A stretch of DNA of 64,000 nt from contig JAUQZE010000035.1 of NCBI GenBank assembly GCA_030587365.1, positions 1 to 64,000 on the forward strand. The letters are read 5' to 3'. The notes below the pieces were generated by a model. The model saw only the letters and a program-made list of their open reading frames with translations. It searched no databases and was not told where the DNA came from. The stretch's first letter is position 1, and each line of letters opens with the position of its first letter. Below are positions 1 to 8,631 of the stretch, piece after piece. The stretch comes from Candidatus Freyarchaeota archaeon. Its GTDB lineage: Archaea > Asgardarchaeota > Jordiarchaeia > Jordiarchaeales > Jordiarchaeaceae. A program made the position numbers and the translations under genes.

Positions 1-231
1 CTCACCACCTCCAGCATCAAAAGGCAACCCAAGATTTGTGTGCATCCCTACCAGCTCCTTCGGGTGAGGTACACCAACAGGAACGGAAAAACGAGCCTGA
101 GAAACCTCCTAGTCCTCTCGGTTAATGGTGGCAAATTGTCCGCCTACTGTTTTCTGAGGGGTGAGGTGAGAACCTTCCTCAGATCGAGGATGGAAATCCT
201 ACACGCCCAAAACATTCCGCTCAGCTCATAA
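1..231 (+). CDS. C-terminal part of a WYL-like domain protein (5' end outside window)
   Basis: The frame is open from base 1 to the stop at 229-231, so the gene enters from the left edge and only the last ~76 residues are seen. A GTG at 40 lies in the same frame but has no convincing ribosome binding site. The visible part reads like the end of a WYL domain: a strand with VRYTNRNGK, a hydrophobic strand LLVLSVNGG, then LSAYCFLRGEVRTF followed by an R-rich strand. In WYL proteins the equivalent AYC.LRG..RTFRLDRI segment closes the ligand-binding beta-barrel, and such proteins are usually transcriptional regulators or sensors of nucleic-acid ligands. The DNA-binding part, if any, is not visible. 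A different beta-barrel domain is possible. Confidence 0.5.
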   Translation, partial: LTTSSIKRQPKICVHPYQLLRVRYTNRNGKTSLRNLLVLSVNGGKLSAYCFLRGEVRTFLRSRMEILHAQNIPLSS

Positions 232-426
232 AAAACATAATTATTACATCCTGCCTAACAAAGCTTAAGAAAAAATTAAGAAGCAATATACCGCTTTCAT
301 ATAGAGTCTTCTTGCAGGGAGAAGATAAGCTTTTTAACAGCAATAAAAAATAGAGAAGCCCCGAATGAGGCTTTTTCTCATTAAGTGATATCTATATTTT
401 TGAGATGAAATCTGGTTCTCTAAATT

Positions 427-2868
427 CTATATCCTCTCGTATTTTCCATATCCTGTTTCTTCTCTATCCTCTTTCTCTTCCGTCTTTTTTTCTAACTCAC
501 TGGTTTCTTTTTCAGTTTCTTTTTCTATGAGTGCTTTTCTGGCTCTTTTGATTTTTCTGACTAGTTCGCTTTTCTCTTCCGTCTTTTTTTCTGACTCACT
601 GGTTTCTTTTTCAGTTTCTTTTTCTATGAGTGCTTTTCTGATCAGTTCGCCTTTCTTTCTCTCTTTATCTTCTTGTTCCTCGATTATCTTTAGTACGGTT
701 GCGCTTATTTCTCCGGGGACTCCTACAGAGTGCAATAGTTTTTCACGGTCGGCTGGAATGGCTTTCACAAGTTCTGTAACCAGAGCGTTTGCTTCATGAT
801 AACCCATTCCTGACTCTGCTAATAATGGTACTAGAAGACCTGCGAGTTCTAGGGGCACGTGCACCTCAAATTTAGGCTCCATACCTATGATACTCATTTC
901 CTCTGCTAAAATCTTCAATGTTAGTCTTTCACGTGGAAAGATTTTCGCATCAACCTTTTCCCCGCGACTCATGGCTACTATCATCTGGTCAATTCTCCGT
1001 ACAAGGGCGGGTATCCGTGCTCTCTTAACATAAACGTATCCCGAAAACCCGCTAACCGGTATAGCCATCGAGAAGATTAAAAGCAGAAGCATAGTCATGG
1101 GCACGCGAACATTGACTAATGGAATTAGAACTGATCTCTCTTTCCCCTGCAAGAGGAAGACCGACTGCTGCGGCTCGTAAAGCTCCGAACTTGCACTGAC
1201 CACTATGGGATAAGCTGACGGAGGCAAACCAAACGTCGGAACCACTACAACATAGTACCCACCGCCTAGAGGAATCGAAGGCAATCCACCAGCGGAGACG
1301 GATGCATCGGAAATCGCTGCTCCCTCAATTTCATTAGTGGAAATGGAAGAACTGGGAGTCTCGGCCTCTGCGAATCTGAAGACGAGGATTACAAAGGGCA
1401 CATCATTTTCAGTTTGGCCATAGTTGCTGCAGAAGAATATCTCGGGACTGTTTAAATCCGAGAAATAGAAGGTGGAAGAATATAAAACACTTGGAATATT
1501 CTGAACAACCAATAGAACTAACTTGGACCCCCGAGTGTAATTCTCTTTCTCGGCGATGATTTCTATCAGATAGTTACCGCGGGGGAACGTGAGATTTAAA
1601 TTGGCATAGTACGCACCACTGTTGTTTGCGTCAATCAGAGAACCACTATCTACAAGAGAGTCATTACTATCCCAGACTGAGTATTCAACAATTGCGTTTT
1701 TGACAGTCTCATTATGGGACGTATCGTTTAGTTGAACACTGATGGACAGTAGTTCGTTGACTATACCTGAAAACATATTTCTACACGTTATTTCCATTGA
1801 AAGCGCATTAATAGATAAAACCACTTGACCAGCGGCAGGTAAGAACGTGTGACTACCGTTAGTGCCCTCTGTTGTGTTTATGTAAACTAGATACATCTCG
1901 CCTCCATAAAGTAGTGACCAAGGAACAGTAAACTCATAGTATATATCCGAGCCTGAACCTTGTGGAGATTCTTCCCTAGGTCCATATACATTTGTTCCGT
2001 TAATGAAGTTCAGAGTCCAATATAAGTGACTGTTAAGCTTCGTAGTATTGAGGTTATTCTCAGCGTTATCTTTCCAGTATATTTTAAGAACCACATTTTC
2101 TCCCCAAGTAGGTGTCACGAAAGTTGCATTAGAAAGAATATAAGTGTATATGTATTGTCCGCCACTAGGGAAGGGTACCGTAAAATTGAGCTTAGTATAA
2201 CTAAGCATAGCAAAATTTGGGTAGCTCTCCCCTAACTGAGTGGTATTGTCCCAAAAAGCGGTAATAGTATAATTAGTTCCTCCCTGAACATTTGACCTTT
2301 TTATGTGGAACTCTGCCCAGCCAGTCGCGTTGACATGACTGGAGATAACGATTTGCCCTGAAGTTTTGTTTGTTACTTGAACATAGGCGTTCGGTATTGG
2401 ATAGTAGTCATCCCCATCTTGGAATTGTGTTCGACACAATAGTGTAGCAATGTTCCATAGTTTCAAGTTAATAGTGAGATCTTTATTAACATATTTTGAG
2501 GTAGAGTTTTTTTCTCCGCTATAAGTCTCAGTCGCGGTGAAGTTGTAGGTTCCCAGATACAAGTAGAATGATGCCAAACCGTTAGAGTCGGTGAGCTTAC
2601 TAGTAACATAGTTATTGCCTTGGTATACGGTTACATTTGCGCCTGCTAGGGCGAAGTTGTCATAGTCGGTTACGTTAACAATTACTGTGTAGTGACATTT
2701 CTCCACGGCGGGGCTTATTCCCCCTGGTGTGGTACTAATTGCTGATGAGTATATTGAAGGTGCTAGTAGTGTGGGTGTGTAGGAGGATTGTGAAATAACA
2801 GTTCCTATGAGAAAGATGGATAGTAGGAATAAACTACATAATATTATGCCTTTTTTCTTCCTACCCAT
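427..2868 (-). CDS. Large secreted/membrane-anchored surface protein with Ig-like repeats
   Basis: 813 residues. Start ATG at 2868 follows GGAGGG. Residues ~7-27 form a signal peptide or anchor (KKKGIILCSLFLLSIFLIG). Residues ~60-560 are beta-rich, with repeated carboxypeptidase-regulatory/Ig-like pieces of the type VTVYQGNNYVTSKLTDSNGLA, and carry many N-x-S/T sequons expected to be glycosylated outside the cell. A second membrane helix lies at ~589-614. The remaining ~199 residues should be cytoplasmic: a helical domain, then a very charged K/E-rich tail holding two near-identical copies of RKALIEKETEKETSE..EKKTEEK. The architecture (outer beta-domains, one helix, folded helical inner domain) suggests an envelope or S-layer-associated protein with an inward connector. 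No enzyme motif is seen. The downstream neighbour is the partial WYL gene; purN lies upstream on the same strand, 393 bp away. Confidence 0.75.
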   Translation of the reverse strand: MGRKKKGIILCSLFLLSIFLIGTVISQSSYTPTLLAPSIYSSAISTTPGGISPAVEKCHYTVIVNVTDYDNFALAGANVTVYQGNNYVTSKLTDSNGLASFYLYLGTYNFTATETYSGEKNSTSKYVNKDLTINLKLWNIATLLCRTQFQDGDDYYPIPNAYVQVTNKTSGQIVISSHVNATGWAEFHIKRSNVQGGTNYTITAFWDNTTQLGESYPNFAMLSYTKLNFTVPFPSGGQYIYTYILSNATFVTPTWGENVVLKIYWKDNAENNLNTTKLNSHLYWTLNFINGTNVYGPREESPQGSGSDIYYEFTVPWSLLYGGEMYLVYINTTEGTNGSHTFLPAAGQVVLSINALSMEITCRNMFSGIVNELLSISVQLNDTSHNETVKNAIVEYSVWDSNDSLVDSGSLIDANNSGAYYANLNLTFPRGNYLIEIIAEKENYTRGSKLVLLVVQNIPSVLYSSTFYFSDLNSPEIFFCSNYGQTENDVPFVILVFRFAEAETPSSSISTNEIEGAAISDASVSAGGLPSIPLGGGYYVVVVPTFGLPPSAYPIVVSASSELYEPQQSVFLLQGKERSVLIPLVNVRVPMTMLLLLIFSMAIPVSGFSGYVYVKRARIPALVRRIDQMIVAMSRGEKVDAKIFPRERLTLKILAEEMSIIGMEPKFEVHVPLELAGLLVPLLAESGMGYHEANALVTELVKAIPADREKLLHSVGVPGEISATVLKIIEEQEDKERKKGELIRKALIEKETEKETSESEKKTEEKSELVRKIKRARKALIEKETEKETSELEKKTEEKEDREETGYGKYERI
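472..640 (-). repeat. 99-bp-spaced direct repeat inside the surface-protein C-terminal tail
   Basis: The ~70-bp segments 472-541 and 571-640 are nearly identical and sit exactly 99 bp (33 codons) apart, so the protein frame is kept. They encode the duplicated charged segment RKALIEKETEKETSE(S/L)EKKTEEK. The few differences suggest a recent internal duplication. Confidence 0.85.
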
Positions 2869-3261
2869 GTGACGCCCTCCATTTATGCGAGCTGTTCTTG
2901 GTTTAGGATTGAATGTTTCTCGCTTTAACCTTGGTAATGTCTTTGGTATGTCTTTAGAACTGATTTATATTTTTTGAGGTATTCCTATATTAGGTTTTCG
3001 TTTCTAGATTTTTCTAGGACACTTTTAAATTTTTCTATTTTTCGGTTTATTAAATTTATCTGAACTGTTTTGTACATGAGTTGCACCAGAAACTTTTTAC
3101 ACCATATAATTTATCCTCAATCGCCTGTCGAAGGTGTCTCTAACCCCCCATCCTATTAAAGAGGATACAGCTATTTAAAGTAACAAACTCCCAAGGAAAG
3201 AAATATTTTTGTAATTGGGTTTTTCGTATCCCTTTAAGAGTAACTTAAAAACTGGAATTTT
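2869..3261. other. Gene-free stretch between surface-protein gene and purN
   Basis: 393 bp, AT-rich. It should hold the minus-strand promoter and leader of the surface-protein gene (a TTTATATTTTTT tract near 2965-2980 read on either strand) and the transcription end of purN. I see no open frame or RNA gene that can be supported. Confidence 0.5.
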
Positions 3262-3888
3262 TCATTTTAAAATTTTTACTCTTCTCCCCTCCACACTTAG
3301 TTTCCCTTCAACAAAAAGCTTAACTGCCTCTACATATATTTTATGTTCCTTTTCCAGAATTCTATCTGAGAGGGTCTCCTCCGTATCGTCATCATAAACA
3401 GGTACGATATCCTGAATTATGATGGGGCCATGATCCATTTCCGCATCCAAAAAGTGAACGGTGGCTCCGGTGTACTTGACTCCGTATTCAAGCGCCTGCT
3501 TCTGAGCGTTCACCCCCGGAAAAGATGGTAGTAGGGCGGGGTGGATGTTCATCATCCTGTTCTTGTATTTGTTCACGAAGTACGGGCTGAGCATAAGCAT
3601 ATAGCCGGCGAGAAGCACTAAGTCCACTTTTCTCTTCTCAAGCTCCCCAATAATCTTCTTATCATACTCAACCCTTTTTTCCTCCCTGTGCTCCTTGTCT
3701 TTCCAAAAATCCTGGGGATCAATAAAGACAGCCTCTATACCGTGATCTCTAGCCCTCTGCAGTGCCAAAGCATCCTTCCGACTGCTGATGACGACCCTAA
3801 TCTTTGCCTTAATATATCCTGACTCCACAGCATCTATAATCGCTTGAAGGTTAGTACCCCTACCAGAAACAAGCACCCCAATATTCAT
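3262..3888 (-). CDS. purN: Phosphoribosylglycinamide formyltransferase (GART), PurN
   Basis: 208 residues, the usual length of PurN. It transfers a formyl group from 10-formyltetrahydrofolate to glycinamide ribonucleotide, the third step of purine synthesis, in the cytoplasm. The N-terminal Rossmann start MNIGVLVSGRGTNLQA binds the phosphate of GAR. The catalytic triad is visible: N114 and H116 in MNIHPALLPSFPG and D148 in HFLDAEMDHGPII. The folate-dependent PurN enzyme is patchily distributed in archaea, many of which use formate-dependent PurT or PurP, so its presence implies a 10-formyl-THF-type cofactor pool. No other purine gene adjoins it, so it appears to be a single-gene unit. Confidence 0.95.
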   Translation of the reverse strand: MNIGVLVSGRGTNLQAIIDAVESGYIKAKIRVVISSRKDALALQRARDHGIEAVFIDPQDFWKDKEHREEKRVEYDKKIIGELEKRKVDLVLLAGYMLMLSPYFVNKYKNRMMNIHPALLPSFPGVNAQKQALEYGVKYTGATVHFLDAEMDHGPIIIQDIVPVYDDDTEETLSDRILEKEHKIYVEAVKLFVEGKLSVEGRRVKILK

Positions 3889-3973
3889 TTAAAACCCAAC
3901 CTGAATTCAGTTATGACCGCTTAGGGCAATGTCCGCTATTCCCTAAGGTTCAAATTCCAAATAAAAATTTTCG

Positions 3974-4525
3974 TCACTCACGAGTTAGCTTCCTTTTTCT
4001 CTTTTTAATTAAGTTATCAATCTTCTCCAACCTTTCTCTTATTTCTTTTAGGTCTTTATCCTCTCGAGGAATTGCCTCAGTAATTTTTTCAGTTTCTTCA
4101 GTGACGGTGGATGAAACTTCTTGTACCAGTTCTGTAATTGGTTCTTCTGAGGACTTCTCGCTTACTTCTTGTACCTGTGGGGCTGGATGTCGGTCTTCTG
4201 GTTCTCTAAACAAGTCAGCATAATTTTCCTCTAGGTGTTTAGCGGCAGCAATTAAAACTCCCTCTTTCGCGTAACTTTCTAATGCTAAGACAGTATGGGG
4301 AGAAACCTTATAGACTAGCAGGTTGCTTTTTGTTAATCTTTTGACCTGAAAGTCACCTACCTCACAGTATGCGAAAACTTGAATCAATTTTTTAAGAGTT
4401 TCCACTGATTCTGGCAAGAGGGAGGAATAAAGAATATTGCCATCATCATCTAGAAACGCTACATAGAATCTCCCCGTTATGGACTCTGCCATCTTCTTCG
4501 TGATTGCTTCAAACCCCTTCTCCAT
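3974..4525 (-). CDS. Roadblock/longin-like protein with charged coiled-coil tail
   Basis: 183 residues, not a recognised named family. Residues ~1-105 have the alternating helix-strand pattern of a roadblock/LC7-like domain: an N-terminal helix, GRFYVAFLDDDGNILYSS (two strands with an aspartate turn), a helix, then NLLVYKVSPHTVLALESY and a final helix. Residues ~110-183 are low-complexity, acidic then basic, ending in a helix (EIRERLEKIDNLIKKRKRK) likely to form a coiled coil. Roadblock domains dimerise and act as platforms for small GTPases. It lies 85 bp upstream of purN on the same strand but with its own gap. Function is inferred from pattern only. Confidence 0.55.
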   Translation of the reverse strand: MEKGFEAITKKMAESITGRFYVAFLDDDGNILYSSLLPESVETLKKLIQVFAYCEVGDFQVKRLTKSNLLVYKVSPHTVLALESYAKEGVLIAAAKHLEENYADLFREPEDRHPAPQVQEVSEKSSEEPITELVQEVSSTVTEETEKITEAIPREDKDLKEIRERLEKIDNLIKKRKRKLTRE

Positions 4526-4835
4526 AGGTTACGCCTTTTTGTTTTTTATTAATGGTTGAAATTAAAATAAAAAAATGTGTTAATAAATCTTTTTTAAACT
4601 CTGAAAAACAAAACCAATCAAAGATATTTTCATCCTCCAACCGCGTGTTTCCTCAAATATTTTTATGTTACACTTGCTCAATCGAATCTATCCTAGGAAA
4701 TCCTTAACATTTTTACCCGAATCTGGATAATAGTATCCGCCCTCCCGAATCGCAAAGACTTCTTCCTGCACAATTTTTAATCCGAAAATCACTAACCATA
4801 GAGGTTATGGACTTAATTATACTAGATTTTCACAG
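4526..4835. other. Gene-free divergent intergenic region
   Basis: 310 bp between the minus-strand roadblock-like gene and the plus-strand membrane gene at 4836. The first 80 bases are extremely AT-rich and should hold the minus-strand promoter (TATA-like AATAAAAAAATG near 4560-4580). No open frame or RNA structure supported. Confidence 0.4.
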
Positions 4836-5171
4836 ATGAACACACAGTGGCTTTTGGTTGTGTATTTTGGCTTAATAGTTTCGATTATTATGGTTGTTCT
4901 CACGCTGGCGCTCATTGCTTGGAAGCTCTCTGCCCGATCCCAAAGGATTGCTATACTAGTGCTTATCCTTGGTATCTTGGAAGCGCATATCTTTATTATC
5001 GGACATTTTCTGGTCCATAACATAGGTATTACTCATTTCCAATCACTTATCGAAATTTTCCTGTACCTTGCCATTGCAAGCGGAATACTCGCCGGTTACG
5101 GTGGAATTTTCACTTGGGCTATCCTAAGGAGAGAGAAACTTGCTAAGGAAGCGAAAGCCAAGAAAGCATAA
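4836..5171 (+). CDS. Small membrane protein matching the C-terminal half of the 5630-6064 family (probably one half of a broken gene)
   Basis: 111 residues with three hydrophobic helices (about 5-28, 38-57 and 70-94) and a basic tail REKLAKEAKAKKA. Its SIIMVVLTLALIA, LVLILGILEA and AKEAKAKKA segments match SVIIVVLILALFA, LVIVLGILEA and AKEAKAKKS of the 5630-6064 protein, so it equals the C-terminal half of that family. The N-terminal half is encoded next door on the opposite strand (5194-5376), suggesting an inversion split the gene. No ribosome binding site is evident before the ATG, so expression of this half is doubtful. Confidence 0.55.
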   Translation: MNTQWLLVVYFGLIVSIIMVVLTLALIAWKLSARSQRIAILVLILGILEAHIFIIGHFLVHNIGITHFQSLIEIFLYLAIASGILAGYGGIFTWAILRREKLAKEAKAKKA

Positions 5172-5193
5172 TAATCTGGTTAAATAGATGCAA

Positions 5194-5376
5194 CTACTCT
5201 CTTCTCTTTTTATTAAGTAAAAGTGGGTATATGTTAATCGTAACAAATTGGTATATGATAATCGACTGTAATTCAAGAAAGTATGGCGGGTTCAAAAGCA
5301 TCCAAGAAGAGGCAATAATCGCCAGAATGCCGCCGATAAGAGCCAACGAAACACCTATCTTTACACGCGAGTTCAA
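5194..5376 (-). pseudogene. N-terminal half of the small membrane-protein family (separated from its C-terminal half)
   Basis: 60 residues from a TTG start at 5376 preceded by GGGGAG. The sequence NSRVKIGVSLALIGGILAI matches NLTYVKIGIPLALIGGILGL at the start of the 5630-6064 protein, and at DNA level AGAATGCCGCCGATAAGAGCCA is shared with 6010-6033 in the same orientation. The frame stops after one and a half hydrophobic helices, where the paralog continues. The missing half lies immediately to the left but on the plus strand (4836-5171). It may still be translated as a short peptide; I call it a fragment. Confidence 0.55.
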
Positions 5377-5629
5377 CTTCTCAAACTCCCCTTGAATTGT
5401 TTATGCAGAGATACTCTCTCCAAAACTGTAATTATTTTTACTTCTGTCTAGATAAAGGTTTCATTTTAAACATGGTTTAAAAACAAAACATCCCACATCC
5501 CACAAAAGCAAATAACCTTCAGTATTTTGAAGAATTTTATAAAATTATACTCGTAGGAAAAAGAAGGTAAATTAATCCAGAGATTAGGGAAAATAAAAAG
5601 AGAAAAGGATAGTTGGGTCTATTTAATTC

Positions 5630-6064
5630 TTATTTGGATTTCTTGGCTTTTGCTTCCTTAGCGGTTTTCTCCGGCTTTGCAGCTGCTCCCGGGCTCAGAC
5701 CAATCTTAGCCATTATCCCGCCAATTACGGCGATTGCTCCACCTAAAAGGCCAAGGTATAGAAAACCGAATAGGTTCAATGCCTCCAAGATGCCAAGGAC
5801 AATCACTAGTGTAAGAATCGTGTTTATGTGTTTTAAAAGCTTCTTGGCAAAGAGCGCTAGAATTAGAACAACTATAATAACCGAAGCCGCGAAGCTCAAA
5901 TACCTAAGCAAAACCAAAATAAATAATACGTTAGGCATCAGTGAGAGGAAAAGTGAAGTAAAAAGGCTTGGTGGAACCAAAAGCGTCCAAAAGAAAGGAA
6001 TGAGACCCAGAATGCCGCCGATAAGAGCCAATGGAATGCCAATCTTTACGTATGTCAAGTTCAA
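5630..6064 (-). CDS. Four-helix small integral membrane protein, unknown function
   Basis: About 144 residues from a TTG at 6064 (preceded by GGAGATG and aligning with the start of the broken paralog); the frame is open to 6091. Four hydrophobic segments are visible: ALIGGILGLIPFFW, FTSLFLSLMPNVLFILVL, SVIIVVLILALFA and LVIVLGILEALNLFGFLYLG, then a glycine-rich helix and a basic A/K tail (AKPEKTAKEAKAKKSK). No catalytic motif is seen. The family is represented twice here, the other copy broken at 4836-5376. Small multi-helix proteins with A/K tails of this sort are common lineage-specific archaeal proteins; no role is assigned. Confidence 0.6.
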   Translation of the reverse strand: MNLTYVKIGIPLALIGGILGLIPFFWTLLVPPSLFTSLFLSLMPNVLFILVLLRYLSFAASVIIVVLILALFAKKLLKHINTILTLVIVLGILEALNLFGFLYLGLLGGAIAVIGGIMAKIGLSPGAAAKPEKTAKEAKAKKSK

Positions 6065-6305
6065 TCTTTCATCTCCATCACTCGCTTGCATAAATGAGCA
6101 TTTACTAAAGATTTAAACTTAATCTCCATCAAATCAATGGTTAACGCTAAATGACGTATAATCAACAAAACCACTATGAACAACCGCTCAATTGTACAAG
6201 AAAAGCAGCAAAACATCAGAAGACCCTGATTCTAAGATTTGGGAGGACAATATTTGTATCCCCAAAGTAAGAGTTCATTTGGATTAATAAAACAAGGCAT
6301 ATCTA

Positions 6306-7475
6306 TTACGGTGTTCTTCCCAGTATCATTACTCCGTTAAGCTGATCGGTTCCACCCATGGCGTGTGAGAAGGCTGTTTCAACATCTGGAATCTGATGTT
6401 TTCCGGCTTTTCCTTGAATTTGCATTGCGGCTTCCGCGACTCTGGTGAGTCCGGTGGCTCCTATGGGGTTGGTGCATAAGACGCCCCCTGAGGGATCGCA
6501 GGGCAGTTCTCCGTCCCTCATCACTACTTTATCCTCAACCAGCTTGCACGCCTCGCCCTTTTCGCAGAATCCGAAGCACTCGTAATATAGTAGTTCTTGG
6601 AATGTGAAGGGATTATAAACTTCCGCCATGTCCAGTTGTTTTAAGGGTTTGGTTATATTAGCCATCTTGTATGCGGCTTTGGCGGCTTCGATTGCCGAGT
6701 CCCATATTACCTTGTCACTATCACCCATCCAGTACTCGTCTCCCCGGTACCCCACACCCTTCACCCATACCGGTGTATCGGTTATTTTTCTCGCCTTTTC
6801 CTCGGAGGCGAAGATTACCGCGGTGGCTCCGTCGGATGATGGGCAGACATCCAGCAGTCTAACGGGATAGCATATTATTCTTGATTTTAAAACATCGTCC
6901 ACCGTGATTTTTATCTGAATGTGGGCGTTAGGGTTGTCGAGTGCGTCGTTGTGGTTTCTCACCGATATCTCAGCCGCTGCCATTCGCACTCTATCTTCTG
7001 GAATTTTGTACCGGTGCATGTACTCGTTGGACTGGGTTGCGAAGACACTTGGAGCACCAGCAGTGAAGGGCCTCTGGAAGGAGGCGTCGACCACAGTGGT
7101 CATTGTTCCTTGCGGCTCCCCCTCGTACTGTTTTTCCGCCCCCACCACCATAACCAAATCGAAGAGACCCGAAGCAACATGGTAGTACCCGGAGTGAGCT
7201 ATAGACATTCCGGTGGTTCCACAAGTCGCCACCCGTATCACGGGTTTTAAAACTGCACCTGCGGGGTCACTGCCCCAGTAGAGGTGAGGGGCGTTTACTC
7301 CTTCCATGGGTGCAGGCATGGAACCGGTTACAACCGCGTCTATATCTTCTACTTGTAACCCGGCGTCGTTCAGAGCTTTATTAACCGCGTCATAAACCAG
7401 TTCAGGAAAGCTTGCGTCTGTTCTTTTTCCGTGTTTCGTTTGACCCGTACCAACTATAGCCACTTTCCTAACCAT
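6306..7475 (-). CDS. Thiolase-family protein (SCP-x/lipid-transfer type acetyl-CoA acetyltransferase-like)
   Basis: 389 residues; ATG at 7475 follows GGGAGAT. Thiolase fold throughout: nucleophile C85 in VATCGTTGM, the central DGATAVIFA motif, and a C-terminal NPIGATG loop. It should cleave or condense acyl-CoA esters. Two usual active-site stretches differ: the GHPxGATG histidine is replaced (TNPIGATG) and the HDAF motif reads YNPF; a histidine in SHAMGG near the C terminus remains. This pattern belongs to the SCP-x/lipid-transfer-protein branch, which includes retro-aldolases as well as thiolases, so the exact reaction is uncertain. The DUF35 OB-fold partner usual for archaeal thiolases is not adjacent. 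Monocistronic, divergent from the PHP gene. Confidence 0.85.
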   Translation of the reverse strand: MVRKVAIVGTGQTKHGKRTDASFPELVYDAVNKALNDAGLQVEDIDAVVTGSMPAPMEGVNAPHLYWGSDPAGAVLKPVIRVATCGTTGMSIAHSGYYHVASGLFDLVMVVGAEKQYEGEPQGTMTTVVDASFQRPFTAGAPSVFATQSNEYMHRYKIPEDRVRMAAAEISVRNHNDALDNPNAHIQIKITVDDVLKSRIICYPVRLLDVCPSSDGATAVIFASEEKARKITDTPVWVKGVGYRGDEYWMGDSDKVIWDSAIEAAKAAYKMANITKPLKQLDMAEVYNPFTFQELLYYECFGFCEKGEACKLVEDKVVMRDGELPCDPSGGVLCTNPIGATGLTRVAEAAMQIQGKAGKHQIPDVETAFSHAMGGTDQLNGVMILGRTP

Positions 7476-7850
7476 TCTTATCTCCCTTTCCTTAAATTTT
7501 CGGCTTACCCTAAATTGTTAAAATTTGCCATAATTTTTAAGAATGCCTAATGATAATTGCTTTTTTTAGAATTTTCCTAGTTCTTCTCTTCTTGAACTCT
7601 TGGTATATTCAATTATCAATATAAGTTTTTTTATGGTTTTTATAAGTTATTTTCATGGTGAAAAGTAGCTGGCTGCGTAATCGAATTGATTTGTGTTTTC
7701 AATTTTATTTGAAATAATTCGGTGAAATAATTCCTGATTTTGATTCCATAAACCTTTAATATGGGACTTCGATTCTCTCCACATGTTTGTCATAATTGTC
7801 TTCCGCGTTGAGATTAAAAAAGGGTCTACTCCCTATTTGGGGTTCTTGGT
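7476..7850. other. Divergent intergenic region (thiolase / PHP gene)
   Basis: 374 bp, strongly AT-rich. It must hold both divergent promoters. On the minus strand TTATAAAAACC and TTATATTGATAATTG near 7615-7650 are TATA-like; on the plus strand AAACCTTTAATATG near 7750-7762 is a weaker candidate. No open frame supported. Confidence 0.4.
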
Positions 7851-8606
7851 TTGAAGTTGGTTACCGCTGATCACCATATCCATTCGACTTGGTCTGATGG
7901 TTATTCCAACATCAATAGTATAATTAATTACTGTATCCAGAAGGGCTTGAAATCGGTGGGAATTACTGACCATTACTCGCGCAATTCTGCGAAGTGTTCC
8001 CAAATCACAGAAGACTTATCTGGGTATTTTGAGGATTTGCGGTCAGTATCCGAGGCGTGCCGTGATAAAATAGTTTTAAGGAAGGGTATAGAGATAGATA
8101 CCCGGGCTTGCAGTTTTGATTCTCCGGCGGAATGCAGCGCTCTTACCTCCCAGAAATTCGACTACTACCTTTTTGAGTACGTTACCGATAATTTTGGAGC
8201 GGGTGCGAATTTCTCACTCGATAAAGATAATCGGGAGCCGCTCGTACTGTTAAAACGCATAAGGGACTTTAAGAAACTCCTGCCCAAAGAATGTTTAGTG
8301 GGTCTGGCCCACGCTTATCTTCACATATTACCCGTTGAGGAACTGAAAGAAGCGATTGAAATACTAATAGACGCTGACATCTTTGTTGAACTCAACTCCA
8401 CCTACCAGAATTACAAGATGGACGGCTTTGAGAAGATATTCGAAACGGATGAAATAAAACTCTCACTAGGATCCGACGCTCACACGCTGCACCAAATTGG
8501 CAAACTTTCACAACCTCTAAAATACGTTAAAAAATTCGACGCTTTAGATAGACTTGTTTTCATGGATGGCGTCGACGAACTAGAAATAGAAATTAAGAAC
8601 GTTTAA
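7851..8606 (+). CDS. PHP-domain phosphoesterase
   Basis: 251 residues from a TTG start at 7851 (no strong ribosome binding site; position fixed by the conserved N terminus). The four PHP metal-binding motifs are seen in order: DHHIHSTWSDG (H-x-H), ITDHYS, GLAHAYL and GSDAH near the C terminus. PHP proteins are trinuclear-metal phosphoesterases; the family includes histidinol-phosphatases and nucleoside 5',3'-bisphosphate phosphatases. Length and spacing resemble the histidinol-phosphatase-like group, but no his gene is nearby and the substrate cannot be assigned. Confidence 0.85.
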   Translation: MKLVTADHHIHSTWSDGYSNINSIINYCIQKGLKSVGITDHYSRNSAKCSQITEDLSGYFEDLRSVSEACRDKIVLRKGIEIDTRACSFDSPAECSALTSQKFDYYLFEYVTDNFGAGANFSLDKDNREPLVLLKRIRDFKKLLPKECLVGLAHAYLHILPVEELKEAIEILIDADIFVELNSTYQNYKMDGFEKIFETDEIKLSLGSDAHTLHQIGKLSQPLKYVKKFDALDRLVFMDGVDELEIEIKNV

Positions 8607-8631
8607 AATAAGATTCGCTTTGTCTGCATCT

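Noticed and set aside
3900..3970. tRNA-like GGTTCAAATTCC
   Set aside because: T-loop-like string only; no acceptor stem or anticodon arm pairing can be drawn around it.
5613..6116. Plus-strand open frame of 167 codons
   Set aside because: Antisense of the 5630-6064 membrane protein, which has a matching paralog and hydrophobic pattern.
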